A stretch of DNA of 64,000 nt, taken from positions 14,965,177-15,029,176 of the forward strand of contig OX424566.1 of assembly GCA_949152475.1 (NCBI GenBank). Reading direction: 5' to 3'. Origin of the DNA: Terebella lapidaria (taxonomy: Eukaryota; Annelida; Polychaeta; Terebellida; Terebellidae). The notes below the pieces were generated by a model, which had not been told where the DNA came from, searched no databases, and worked only from the letters and a program-made list of their open reading frames with translations. Of the stretch, positions 54,903 through 64,000 are shown piece after piece (positions within the stretch are counted from its first letter, which is position 1; the number at the start of each line of letters is the position of its first letter). The translations under genes and the position numbers were made by a program.

Positions 54903-55869
54903 AATTAGTTGCTCGGTATTCTTCATTCGCACCATTGAATCACTGTTGAAATTTGTTTTTTATTTATTTATTTAGTTATTATTTGTTCCACCTCCAGTTT
55001 CTGGAGAAACACATAAAACATGTAAAATATCAGTACATATGAAACATTAGACACATATGTATACAATCAGACATGTAAAGAGTGACATACAGCCATTTGT
55101 ATGCGGACATCAAAAAGATTTGGTTATTAGTTTGGTGAGGGTATACTCAGAGGACCATGCCTTTCAATATTTGTCATGGAAAAGCAGAAATCTGAGGCTT
55201 TCAATGTATCCATCCTCCACAATAGGCTCTGTAAGTCTCGTTCGTCTTATGTCGTCAAATAACGTAAATGGGTACGTAATCTACTACTTCCGGGTCCAAA
55301 CAGTGCCACCGCAGAAAAAGATGATTTGGAATAGAATAATAAACCTGTTTTTATGTTCCATAAAATGGCTCTCCGTTACTTATTTGTGTTGAATATATCA
55401 CGATAGATATGACTTGAATGACTCAAATTGCCTCTTATTTACATAGTGTTTTATAGTGTGATTTTCGCCCCTCAAATTGCTGATGATTAAATTTAATTGG
55501 TGATGTTATGATATAAATGGTGCCAAAAATACACGACAACACATGCGGCCCACGAAACTGTGGATGAGTACTACAGTTTGTCGCAATTAATATCACCTTT
55601 TCTCTATAAAAGATACTGTGTCTAAAATATACAAACACAGCATATTCACGCTCTGTGTTGAGCAGGAAATATTCGATGAAACTCTAAATAGACCAGCTCA
55701 TGCCAACTAGTATCTGTTGAAATTTGTGAAGTGGGTTTCTTTTGTGTTTCCGATAAATTTCTTTTATATAATGTAAAGCCGCGTGTATCCAAATTACATG
55801 ATTGGGCCGAAAATTTGGCGGGAAATTCGAATGGTCCCAAAATTACGAAATAACGCAAAATAACGTGAC
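54903..55869. other. Host non-coding DNA
   Basis: No supported gene. An AT-rich stretch at 54956-54982 is followed by ordinary AT-rich sequence. Confidence 0.45.
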
Positions 55870-55872
55870 GTT

Positions 55873-56905
55873 TCAAATCTCGCTTACAGACCCTATATTG
55901 ACATCTGGTAACTTCGGCCTATGGAGTGCAGACTTTGTTGGGGACAGACCCAAAGAGACAATTCGACTTACAAGGGTATCTTTTATTAAACTGTTTAGGG
56001 CCAGATACTGTCCTACCAGGTAAGAACATAACCGTCTTGTGGGGGAGCTATGCCGAAATATCTTGGAATATAGAGATACCACCGATTTTTCAATGAGACG
56101 AGAAAAGGTGGGGACCTTGAAAGCTCTAAGAACCCCAGAATGATGAGAACGTTCACCTAGACCTAACGCCTGCTTGAAAAGTGTACCCTGTACCGAGTTA
56201 AGATGATTGGGGGAGGATTGTGACAAACCAACACATTCCATACCATTCGAAAATGTAGGAGCACAGATAGAATTCCCGAGATGGAGTTTTGTATCTGTCG
56301 ATAACGATGGGAATGCCATTTCCATACTTGCCAAACTACGTGTATAAAAAGCATTGGCTACCTTTCTTGATTCTGTTATCTATATGTGGGGTGACAGAAC
56401 CTTTATAGTTGAGAGAGTCACCTAGAACCTCCAATTCCCCAGAGTTAGGGATGACACCTGAACCAAGATACCAAACCTGGCTGACTTTGAACGGACTCTT
56501 GCCAAAAACAACACACTTGGTTTTCTTAATACCAAAGGAGAAGCGCCACGAGTTGGCATAGTTATGACAGTCACATCATCTGCGTATGCTATAGACTGAA
56601 AAAGATCCTACCCCAGCTTGAGGCCACACCCCGAGGAGTTCCAAAGTTCCAAAAGGTCATTAATAAATATGTTGAACAAGCATGGAGAAAGAACACTACC
56701 CTGGCGAGTCCCTCTAGTAACCCCGAAAGATGGACTATAACTATCATTCCAACGGATGACTGCCTCCGAGGAGCTGTACCACTGATACAAGAAAAGCCAA
56801 CATGGCGAGATATAGTTCCCCACATCTTACAGAATAGACCATAATGACAGATACTATCAAAGTACTTTCCAGCATCTAAGCTGCAAACGTATAGCGGAGT
56901 TTTGT
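55873..56905 (-). pseudogene. Dead LINE (non-LTR retrotransposon) reverse transcriptase fragment
   Basis: On the minus strand, 56823-56608 encodes FGVTRGTRQGSVLSPCLFNIFINDLL, the RT motif before the active site. The catalytic YADD is at 56575-56586, but an in-frame TAG (56605-56607) precedes it and a frameshift follows. Further on come KKTKCVVFGK and WYLGSGVI motifs, then a C-terminal part (about 56354-55873: ASMEMAFPSL, a conserved post-RT region). Clade not resolved. The 5' part is absent and several stops are present. Confidence 0.8.
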
Positions 56906-57229
56906 TGTGGTGAGCAACCTGAACAATGTCGTTCAGTCCATTAGCGACTAATTACCGACTTGTGAACGACAGTTTGATGACTGCTCTGTACGCGAATTCG
57001 TACGCAAATCGGCAACAAGACGCCCATATCGATAGACTAATTCGTTTACTATTGTCAACGACTCGCAAACTTGTCGCTGCACTGTCGTAAAAAATATCTA
57101 TGAATCACATTCGCCAAAAATTGTCCAAATTCGTCTAATAGAAGTCGTCTAAAAATGCAGTCGTCGCAGTCGCAATGTGGTAGTCGTCAGGTGGTCAGTG
57201 ATGATAAACTTAATCATAATAATATGAGA
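56906..57229. other. Host non-coding DNA with CGA/CGT-rich words
   Basis: No gene. Words such as 'gtcgtc' and 'ttcgtc' recur irregularly and resemble those at 52490-52620, so these two stretches may once have been contiguous across the element inserted at 52626. Confidence 0.35.
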
Positions 57230-57690
57230 ATACACCCATATTTCGGTGTCATCTGCTTGTTTATGAGGCCCATATTTTCCTTATTAGTAACTTGAATGTT
57301 TCTTCATGATAATTATTTCGTTATGGATAATTTTATAATCGTTATAATCATTTTGTTATATCCACTGCTGAGAATAATTATTCGACGAAATATCCTAAAT
57401 TTCGTCAGGAAAATCCAAAGCACACCATTTAGAATCTCCCACACTGAATCCTAATTTTCAAGTATGGCAAATGTATATCCCTTAGGTATTAGACTATTCG
57501 AATATGGGTTATTATGCAATATACCTGACCCAATGTATGACTCATGCCAAAAACGATTTCTCGATTGTTTTGATCATTTTAATGTATGGCAAACCCAATG
57601 CCGGGTGGTGCCAAGCTGAAAAAAAAATTAAACCTGTAATTTGATATTCAAAATCGGTCCTCAAAACATACAATTCGCGAAAAAAAATCG
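57230..57690. repeat. Rearranged duplicate of the Pro/Gln-rich gene 3' regions
   Basis: 57230-57430 matches 28440-28640 in the same orientation. 57530-57690 is the reverse complement of 62060-62200, the 3' end and flank of the open repeat gene. Two 3' ends of this gene family have been joined in opposite orientations. Confidence 0.65.
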
Positions 57691-58056
57691 CTGAAATTAT
57701 GTATATACATATTCATGACAGAATCATGTCAAGTAGCACATGATAACTGGGACGTTGTGGTCCCAAAGGGCCCGGTTGGAGAGAACAGCTCCTCCGTCGT
57801 GGCTCAGGCATATTGCCCATGTAGCCATTGGCCCGCAACCATTCCGACAATTCTTGGCACTGCAACCAGAAGTAAGCAAGAGTCGGGGCTGCCGTTGGGT
57901 AAACACTCGGAAATACCCCGCTGTCACTGGGCACGAGGGAGCCCCCGCCGATCCTAACGAATAGTATCCAGGCGAGGCAGAGTAGCCAGCGAAGCTCGGG
58001 GCCGAAGCCATGGGCTGCCAGCCAACTCCTGGAGTATGTGCCGGGATAGTTTGGGG

Positions 58057-58065
58057 TAATGGAGG
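58057..58065. repeat. 9-bp target-site duplication, left
   Basis: TAATGGAGG, identical to 59638-59646. Confidence 0.85.
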
Positions 58066-59637
58066 GGCTTGGACTAATTTGCACTCCGCGCCAGCGCGCC
58101 GCGCTAGTTTGTTCCAGAAGGGAGGGAAGTAGGCCTAATATTTAATTGTGCGGCGTTAGCCGTACTATATCTGTTAGTGTAATTTTGACCCCATGGTACT
58201 ACTGGTGAGGAGCTTGTCCATGCGTGGACTTATTGCTACCGAATTAAGTCAGCGATGACATTATCCATATTTTATGTCATAATCTCAGATTACAACAAAG
58301 TTAAGTAGCAAATATTGAACAAAGAAAACACACACCTTGGTCATTTGTGGAAAGCGCAACTAAAACACATTTTGGCAAAAATAATGGACGAATCGACAAA
58401 CAAATGCGAGTAACAATCAATTTTCGCATGGACAAGCTCGGCACCAGTATTGGAGGTACTATGGTAGTGTAAGACCATCTACGAGAATTGTTCTCTGTGA
58501 GAGGGAAGTAGAGAGTTATTACAATACGAGTTCGAGTTACAATACGATTCGAGTTCATTGTTTCATATTGTTATCAAAGCGGACATCTTTGTTGTTATCA
58601 AACTAATCAATAGGCTTTAAGTTGATTTCCAAATATTGAGCAAGGGAAACACACACCATAGTCCTTTGTGGAAAGTTCAACCAAAACACATTTGGGCAAG
58701 AATAATGGGCAACTCAACAAAAGAGCAGGTGAGAATCAATTTACGCATGGACACAATTAGAATTTTCATATCACATAGAAACAAGACCCACAATATTTTG
58801 TTTGGTTGTTTAACCAAGAAATGGGTTTCGTGTCTACTTATCCTTGATTTTTTTTTCGTGTTCACTCAGCCTCGAGTACTGGTTCTACTCTCCTTTGTCC
58901 TTGTGGCCGCACACGTAACCAAGTTCTGCTGTTGTGATGCTTGTTTAGCCTACGTGCATTGTAAAGAAATGGCTTCGATCCGCCCGCGCTGATGGAGTTC
59001 CTGTTATTGCATTAAACACCGACGACAAATTTATAGGACAATATATTCGAAGTTTAGAAGCAAGCCAAATAGTCTGCACTAAATCCTAAAATTACCAAAC
59101 AAACACTCAATATGGATTTGCTCAATATGGACTTCATTCAGAATGTAGATGTTAGTGTTTTTATTTTTATTCCTTTGTTTTTTGTCTTTGGTTAATCGTG
59201 ATGTCATATTTATCCATCAGGCCTTTCTCGTCCTCCCTATTTGTCAAAGAAGGGCAGTGTGTCCTACTATTTTTGTAGGTTTTGAGAGCGCTAAACTTGT
59301 TTACCCCTAGAACTGTTTACTACTAGAATTGTTTACCACAATGCTGTAACACTGCAATTAATGCTGTTAAAACAGTGATGACATTTCTCTGGGTAACACG
59401 ATAATTTTAGCACGATCACCCGTAATTGGACTGAACTACGATAATTGTGACCTATGATATCGACAATCTTCAGACAGGGGCGGGTGCAGTTTTTAGGTTA
59501 CCGTACCTTTGGTCCTTTTCGGTCGCTATAGATCTATATGATAAGCTAAACACCGACTAAAATATAAAACACGTGCGCGCCGCGCCGCGCGCCGCGCGCC
59601 GCGCCGCGCTCGCGCGGAGTGCAAATTAGTCTAAGCC
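58066..59637. mobile_element. 1.57-kb TIR DNA transposon with 9-bp target duplication (MULE-like, non-autonomous)
   Basis: The terminal inverted repeats GGCTTRGACTAATTTGCACT (left from 58066, right ending 59637) continue about 6 more paired bases into strongly GC-rich CGCGCC runs. TAATGGAGG flanks both sides (58057-58065 and 59638-59646). A 9-bp duplication points to the Mutator-like superfamily, with Merlin as an alternative. No transposase frame is seen. Inside, about 150 bp at 58290-58450 is repeated at 58615-58765. It interrupts an old gag-like fragment. Confidence 0.8.
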
Positions 59638-59646
59638 TAATGGAGG
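59638..59646. repeat. 9-bp target-site duplication, right
   Basis: TAATGGAGG, identical to 58057-58065. Confidence 0.85.
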
Positions 59647-59697
59647 CCATAGCCAACGTGGTACCCCCAAGCATCGGAACAGGTGCGGTTTTTGCAT

Positions 59698-60605
59698 GTT
59701 GGTTCAGTTGTTCATCTCTCCTGATATGGTGTTGAGAAGTGTAGGTGGATACACAGTTTTTGTTAAAGGTAATAGGAATGATTCAGTGAGAGTATCATGC
59801 AGCCGATCACCTCTACGTTTTCAACTTGATATGAGTGTGTGTATTCTAGTTCTACTGGCAGTTATCAGTGTGTTAGTTGGAGCAGTTGAAGAAGCAAGAC
59901 ACACTATTGTCAGAAGAAGCAATGACTCAGGTTTATCTTGCATCATCGCCTGGAAGATAGAAAAAATTGTTACTTCGTAGTTAAGAATGTAATTGTAGTT
60001 ATCTGTACGTACTACCTAAACAGAGAACAGGGAAAGTTCACGACATGATCTACACCTGTGGTTCTGTACATGAAAATATATGCATCAAAAATGTTGTAAT
60101 CATCTTTTCAAGGTGTAGACAGATTTATCATGCTTATCTGCTGCATGCATTGCTGTAGGATTAGCAAACATTCGAATGCCAGCAGGAAAAATAAGATCAG
60201 CATTGGTTGAGAATGGAAATACATGTACTAGTAATATGAGAATAGCAGGTTTTGATGTATTCTGAAACATGTATCGACACTAAGGTACGTGTATGAGGAA
60301 TTTGACTTTTATTTCAAATATCGGTGGCAGCCATTATGTTTTTCACCTCTAAAAAAAATTTCCCGAGCATGCCAACCCGGCTGATTCTAACTCCAGAGTT
60401 CTCAGACATGATGAATCAGCCTAAGAAAAAAACACATAATGACGCCACTGCATGCTTCCCCTCAATTCGTTTGGAAAAAAAACCCTACATTTGTTGTACC
60501 AGCTTGTTGACAGCCATTCTGACGGCCATCTTGGGAACACCGCCATCTTGAATTTCCCGTTGTGATAATAAATTTCCCCCTAACAATGTTAGATATTCAA
60601 GTAAC
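59698..60605. other. Host non-coding DNA
   Basis: No supported gene. A 94-codon open frame (59696-59980) includes a hydrophobic stretch (CILVLLAVISVLVGAV) that might be a membrane span, but neither a start nor splice context supports a real gene. Confidence 0.4.
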
Positions 60606-60610
60606 TCACA

Positions 60611-62037
60611 AATTGCTACTAGACGTCAAGATCTAAAGATGCCTTGGGGGCATTTCATGTGAAGCTCTATCCCTACCTAACATATACGTAAGAGATTTTG
60701 TCTAGAACCATGATGACTCTGAAAACGTCTGTGGTTGAAGTTTAACTGACATACCCCTAGGCATCTTTGTGTAGAACGCCCGTTCTGCTTGATTGACACA
60801 CCATTTCTCGACGAAAATGAAGAATGCTGAATTAGCAGAAAAAATCGGGTCAAGGTCAGAGTTCATCCCTGATACCTTTTGAACATGTTTGTCTAGGGCG
60901 ACGAGTCTGGAAATAACACCTGTTTTGCTGTACGATACACCGTTTCTGAGATAATGAAAATATTGAATCGAGAAAAAAAAATTGACAACAGGGGTCGTCC
61001 CCGATCTATATACCCCCTAGACAAGTTTGTCTAGTGCCAGGAGGCCAAAATCGAGATCCGTTTCACTCTACGACGCACCGTTTACGAGATACGACCAAAC
61101 AGAAAGTATCGAGTCAGAAAAGAAAATTTGACACCAGGGGTCGTCTCGACCCAAGATACCACTCTATCCTAGTTTGTCTAGAGCCGAGAGGCAGAAATTA
61201 AGCTCCGTTTCGCTCTACGACATACTGTTTCCGAGATACGGCCAAACAGGGAGTGCCGATTTGCGCCCTCCCCCCCCCCCCCCCATATCGACACAAGGGG
61301 TCTTCTCGACCCAAGATACCCCTAGACTAGTTAGTCTAGTACCAGGAGGCTGAAGTTGATCTCCGTTTCGCGCTACGACGCACTGTTTCTGAGATGCGGC
61401 CAAACAGGAAGTGCCGAGTCGGATAAAAAGGTCGTCTCGACCCAAGATACCTCCTAGTCTAGTTTGTCTCGTGCCATAAGGCCATTTTGCTCTACGACGC
61501 ACCGTTTCCAAGATATGGCCAAACAGGAAGTGCCGAGTCGGCGAAAGAATATTCAACACCAGAGGTCGATATCCTATAGCCTAGTTTATCTAGTGCCAGG
61601 AGGCCGAAATTAAGCTCCGTTTCGCTCTACGACGCACCATTTCCGAGATATGCATGAAAGCCTCAAGGATGGATCGGGGAAAATTCTTTCGAGCTCTGGG
61701 TCAAAGGTCAGGAACGGACTGTCCCCAAATTCAATAGGGTTCTTCCCTGGTAGTATGTGAACCTTCATGAAAAGTTATACGGAATTTTTTAGGAGGACTT
61801 TTTTAGTTATCGCTCGGAAACTAAGTCCAAAAATCAACCTTGATTTCATCCTCACGGACCTCACGGACCCCGGAGCCAGCTTCAAAACAATAGGGGTCTT
61901 CCATGTAATATTTCTGACCAATGTTGTAAATTTGAACAAGATCCATTCAAGCGTTCGCGAGTTATTGATCGGAAACCAAAACGGCGGAAAATAAAAAAAA
62001 GAAGTGCCCTAATAATGCCCTAATAAATGCCCTAAGA
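60611..62037. mobile_element. Second tandem-repeat element of the 147-bp family, diverged
   Basis: It starts with tagacgtcaagatctaaag and hairpin atgccttgggggcat (60639-60653), matching 52651-52682. About six units of 122-158 bp follow (landmarks 60891, 61029, 61176, 61334, 61466, 61588), then the same unique tail as the first element (61640-62000 versus 54500-54835). The terminal hairpin is not kept. A C homopolymer lies at 61270-61284. Confidence 0.7.
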
Positions 62038-62163
62038 ACATGTATATACATAATTTTAAGGATTTTTGTACGCGAATTGTCTTTTGAGGACCTATTTTGA
62101 TTCTCAAATTACAGGTTTAAAAAAATTAAGCTTGGCACCACCCGGCATTGGATTCGCGACATA

Positions 62164-64000
62164 TTAAAATGGTCGAGACAGTCGAGAAATCTTTTTTGGC
62201 ATGAGTTTTGGGTTGGTATATTCACAAATCTCAACCAGTCTATAGGTCGTTGTAACGTTACATGTATTGGTGTACTTGCCAGGTTGTGCTTCCTTTTCTG
62301 GTATTGCTGCATGTTCCAAATGTTGCTCGTTTATCTCTTGGTAAACACCCTCTGCTTGCATCACAGGGGGGTCTTCGGGATGTTTAATGGCTGATGGTAA
62401 TGGAGAGAGATACACGTTTTCCTCTACCTGTGTCACAAATGCATATCGTTGATTTCGGCCTGGTGTTGAATATATGTCTCGCCATGGATACACATCAAGC
62501 CCAGCTGGTTGGTGTTGCCAAAGTGGTACTGATTGAGGAAAAGATCGGCGCTCACGTACTTTATCTGGATGCATCATGGGCGTACCCTGTGGATGTTCCC
62601 AAATTGGTGATGATTGAGGAAATGAACGGCGCTCACGTACTTCATGTGGATGCATCATGGGCGTACCATGTGGATGTTCCCAAATTGGTGATGATTGAGG
62701 AATTGATCGGCGCTCACGTACTTCATGTGGATGCATCATGGGCGTACCCTGTGGATGTTCCCGAATTGGTGATGATTGAGGAATTGATCGGCACTCGCGT
62801 ATTTCATCTGGATGCATCATGGGCGTACCCTTTGGATGTTCCCAAATTGGTGATGATTGAGGAATTGATCGGCGTTCGCGTACTTCATCTGGATGCATCA
62901 TGGGCTTACCTTGTGGATGTTCCCAAATTTGTGATGATTGAGGAATTGATCGGCGTTCGCGTACTTCATCTGGATGCATCATGGGCATGCCTTGTGGATG
63001 TTCCCAAATTGGTGATGATTGAGGAATTGATCGGCGCTCGCGTACTTCATCTGGATGCATCATGGGCGTACCCTGTAGATGTTCCAAAATTGGTGATGAT
63101 TGAGGAATTGATCGGCGCTCACGTACTTCATCTGGATGCATCCTGGGCGTACCCTGTGGATGTTCCCAAATTGGTGATGATTGAGGAATTGATCGGCGCT
63201 CATGTACTCCATCTGGATGCATCCTGGGCGTACCCTGTGGATGTTCCCAAATTGGTGATGATTGAGGAATTGATCGGCGCTCGCGTACTCCATCTGGATG
63301 CATCATGGACGTACCTTGTGGATGTTCCCGAATTGGTGATGATTGAGGAATTGATCGGCGCTCGCGTACTTCATCTGGATGCATCATGGGCGTACCTTGT
63401 GGATGTTCCAAAATTGGTGATGATTGAGGAATTGATCGGCGCTCGCATACTTCATCTGGATGCATCCTGGGCGTACCCTGTGGATGTTCCAAAATTGGTG
63501 ATGATTGAGGAATTGATCGGCGCTCATGTACTCCATCTGGATGCATCCTGGGCGTACCCTGTGGATGTTCCCAAATTGGTGATGATTGAGGAATTGATCG
63601 GCGCTCGCGTACTCCATCTGGATGCATCATGGACGTACCTTGTGGATGTTCCAAAATTGGTGATGATTGAGGAATTGATCGGCGCTCGCGAACTTCATCT
63701 GGCTGCAATACACGGGCACTTTCTTGATATTGCAAGACTGGTTTTGATTGAGAGATATCTCGGGTCGGGCCTATCGTGCGTCGCTTCGGTACAGGCGCAC
63801 TCTGTGATTGTTGCAAGTCTGGTATCGGCTGAGGGAAATCTCGGCGCTCTCCTATCATCCCTGGTTGCGTTACAGGCGCACCTCGTAAATGTTGCCCATT
63901 TGGTTCTGGTTGAGACGAATCTGGGATTACCCATAGTTTCTCAGGTTCCAACACTTGAGCAGCTTGTACTTGTCCTCTGGCCGAGGATTGTTGAGTTCGG
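62164..64000 (-). CDS. Repeat-rich protein with 27-residue units and Tyr-motif tail (partial, runs off the window)
   Basis: Open from the right window edge to 62164, about 610 codons, so the N terminus is missing. The N-terminal part (QVLEPEKLWVIPDSSQPEP...DFPQPIPDLQQ) matches the broken paralogue at 28.6-29.9 kb. Fourteen 27-residue units follow (ERRSIPQSSPIWEHPQGTP + MMHPDEVR), 62545-63690, nearly perfect at the DNA level. The tail (IYSTPGRNQRYAFV, ENVYLSPLP, GVYQEINEQ) carries several Tyr motifs; VYQEI is close to the Src-SH2 consensus. No signal peptide or membrane span is visible in the part seen. It may be the cytoplasmic tail exon of a receptor, but this is inference; the family is not recognised. 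Conserved splice context at the 3' end was not established. Confidence 0.6.
   Translation of the reverse strand, partial: RTQQSSARGQVQAAQVLEPEKLWVIPDSSQPEPNGQHLRGAPVTQPGMIGERRDFPQPIPDLQQSQSAPVPKRRTIGPTRDISQSKPVLQYQESARVLQPDEVRERRSIPQSSPILEHPQGTSMMHPDGVRERRSIPQSSPIWEHPQGTPRMHPDGVHERRSIPQSSPILEHPQGTPRMHPDEVCERRSIPQSSPILEHPQGTPMMHPDEVRERRSIPQSSPIREHPQGTSMMHPDGVRERRSIPQSSPIWEHPQGTPRMHPDGVHERRSIPQSSPIWEHPQGTPRMHPDEVRERRSIPQSSPILEHLQGTPMMHPDEVRERRSIPQSSPIWEHPQGMPMMHPDEVRERRSIPQSSQIWEHPQGKPMMHPDEVRERRSIPQSSPIWEHPKGTPMMHPDEIRECRSIPQSSPIREHPQGTPMMHPHEVRERRSIPQSSPIWEHPHGTPMMHPHEVRERRSFPQSSPIWEHPQGTPMMHPDKVRERRSFPQSVPLWQHQPAGLDVYPWRDIYSTPGRNQRYAFVTQVEENVYLSPLPSAIKHPEDPPVMQAEGVYQEINEQHLEHAAIPEKEAQPGKYTNTCNVTTTYRLVEICEYTNPKLMPKKISRLSRPF
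62545..63690. repeat. 81-bp minisatellite in the coding frame, with a 324-bp higher-order period
   Basis: Fourteen 81-bp units in frame. Units 1-4 and 5-8 share the same order of variants (TSMMHPDGVR, TPRMHPDGVH, TPRMHPDE, TPMMHPDEVR), giving a 324-bp higher-order repeat, evidence of recent unequal exchange. Confidence 0.9.

Larger units (their letters stand above)
57713..59697 (-). pseudogene. Gag-like fragment split by a transposon
   Basis: On the minus strand, 59697-59647 and 58056-57713 together encode a Pro/Gly/Tyr/Ser-rich stretch. Between them lies an inserted transposon (58066-59637), and the 9-bp TAATGGAGG is duplicated at the break. Readable motifs (APVPMLGG, then WQPMASAPSFAGYSASPGY) align with the gag-like region at 4430-4530 (PAPMLSIS..., GWQPVASATGY). 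Neither end reaches a PBS, capsid or knuckle. Frames shift at least once. Confidence 0.6.

Overview
This window is eukaryotic, most likely a marine invertebrate genome. A mollusc or other lophotrochozoan is my best guess, but it is not proven. The reasons are AT-rich host DNA with spliced-looking genes, interferon-inducible-type (IRG) GTPase coding sequence, several degenerate retroelements of animal type, and tandem-repeat-bearing dispersed elements like those described in bivalves and gastropods. There are no operons, ribosome-binding sites or CRISPR arrays.

Layout. 1-6287: mostly non-coding host DNA, a divergent direct repeat (2.4-3.06 kb), and a decayed gag-like region following a tRNA-His-type primer-binding site (3.57-4.76 kb). 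6288-19608: a complete, young 13.3-kb Ty3/gypsy LTR retrotransposon. It has 757-bp LTRs (4 differences) and a 4-bp target duplication; gag, pro and pol; and, downstream of pol, two extra reading frames that match nothing I recognise (a C2H2-like motif, then a six-leucine zipper). 20.2-24.5 kb: dispersed repeats built of a 'head' plus about 133-bp tandem units, and a deletion derivative of a related LTR element (22.72-23.92 kb). 26.6-27.6 kb: a 381-bp tandem triplication. 28.6-29.9 kb (minus): a broken copy of a proline/glutamine-rich repeat gene whose open paralogue lies at 62.2-64.0 kb (minus). 33.4-40.1 kb: nested and flanking inverted repeats. 40.3-41.5 kb (minus): the large exon of an IRG GTPase. 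41.5-44.4 kb: another head-plus-array repeat carrying a broken Penelope-like reverse transcriptase. 46.5-51.7 kb: a head-to-head palindrome with 2-kb arms and gene-like content. 52.6-54.9 kb and 60.6-62.0 kb: tandem-repeat elements (147-bp units in the first) with shared ends. 55.9-56.9 kb: a dead LINE. 57.7-59.7 kb: a gag-like fragment split by a 1.57-kb terminal-inverted-repeat transposon with a perfect 9-bp target duplication.

The best candidate for something undescribed is the large retrotransposon. Its gag-pro junction has a G_TTA_AAC slippery heptamer, a 7-nt spacer and a perfect 7-bp stem. The decamer GAAGGGGTGT that precedes its 3' LTR is repeated three more times in pro at exactly 54-nt spacing, with unrelated sequence between copies. 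Two of its frame junctions (pro/RT and ORF3/ORF4) are single in-frame stop codons with no frame change. Its 3' untranslated region holds repeats that mimic the 3' end of tRNA-His. It is also strikingly enriched in the word TCGGCC.
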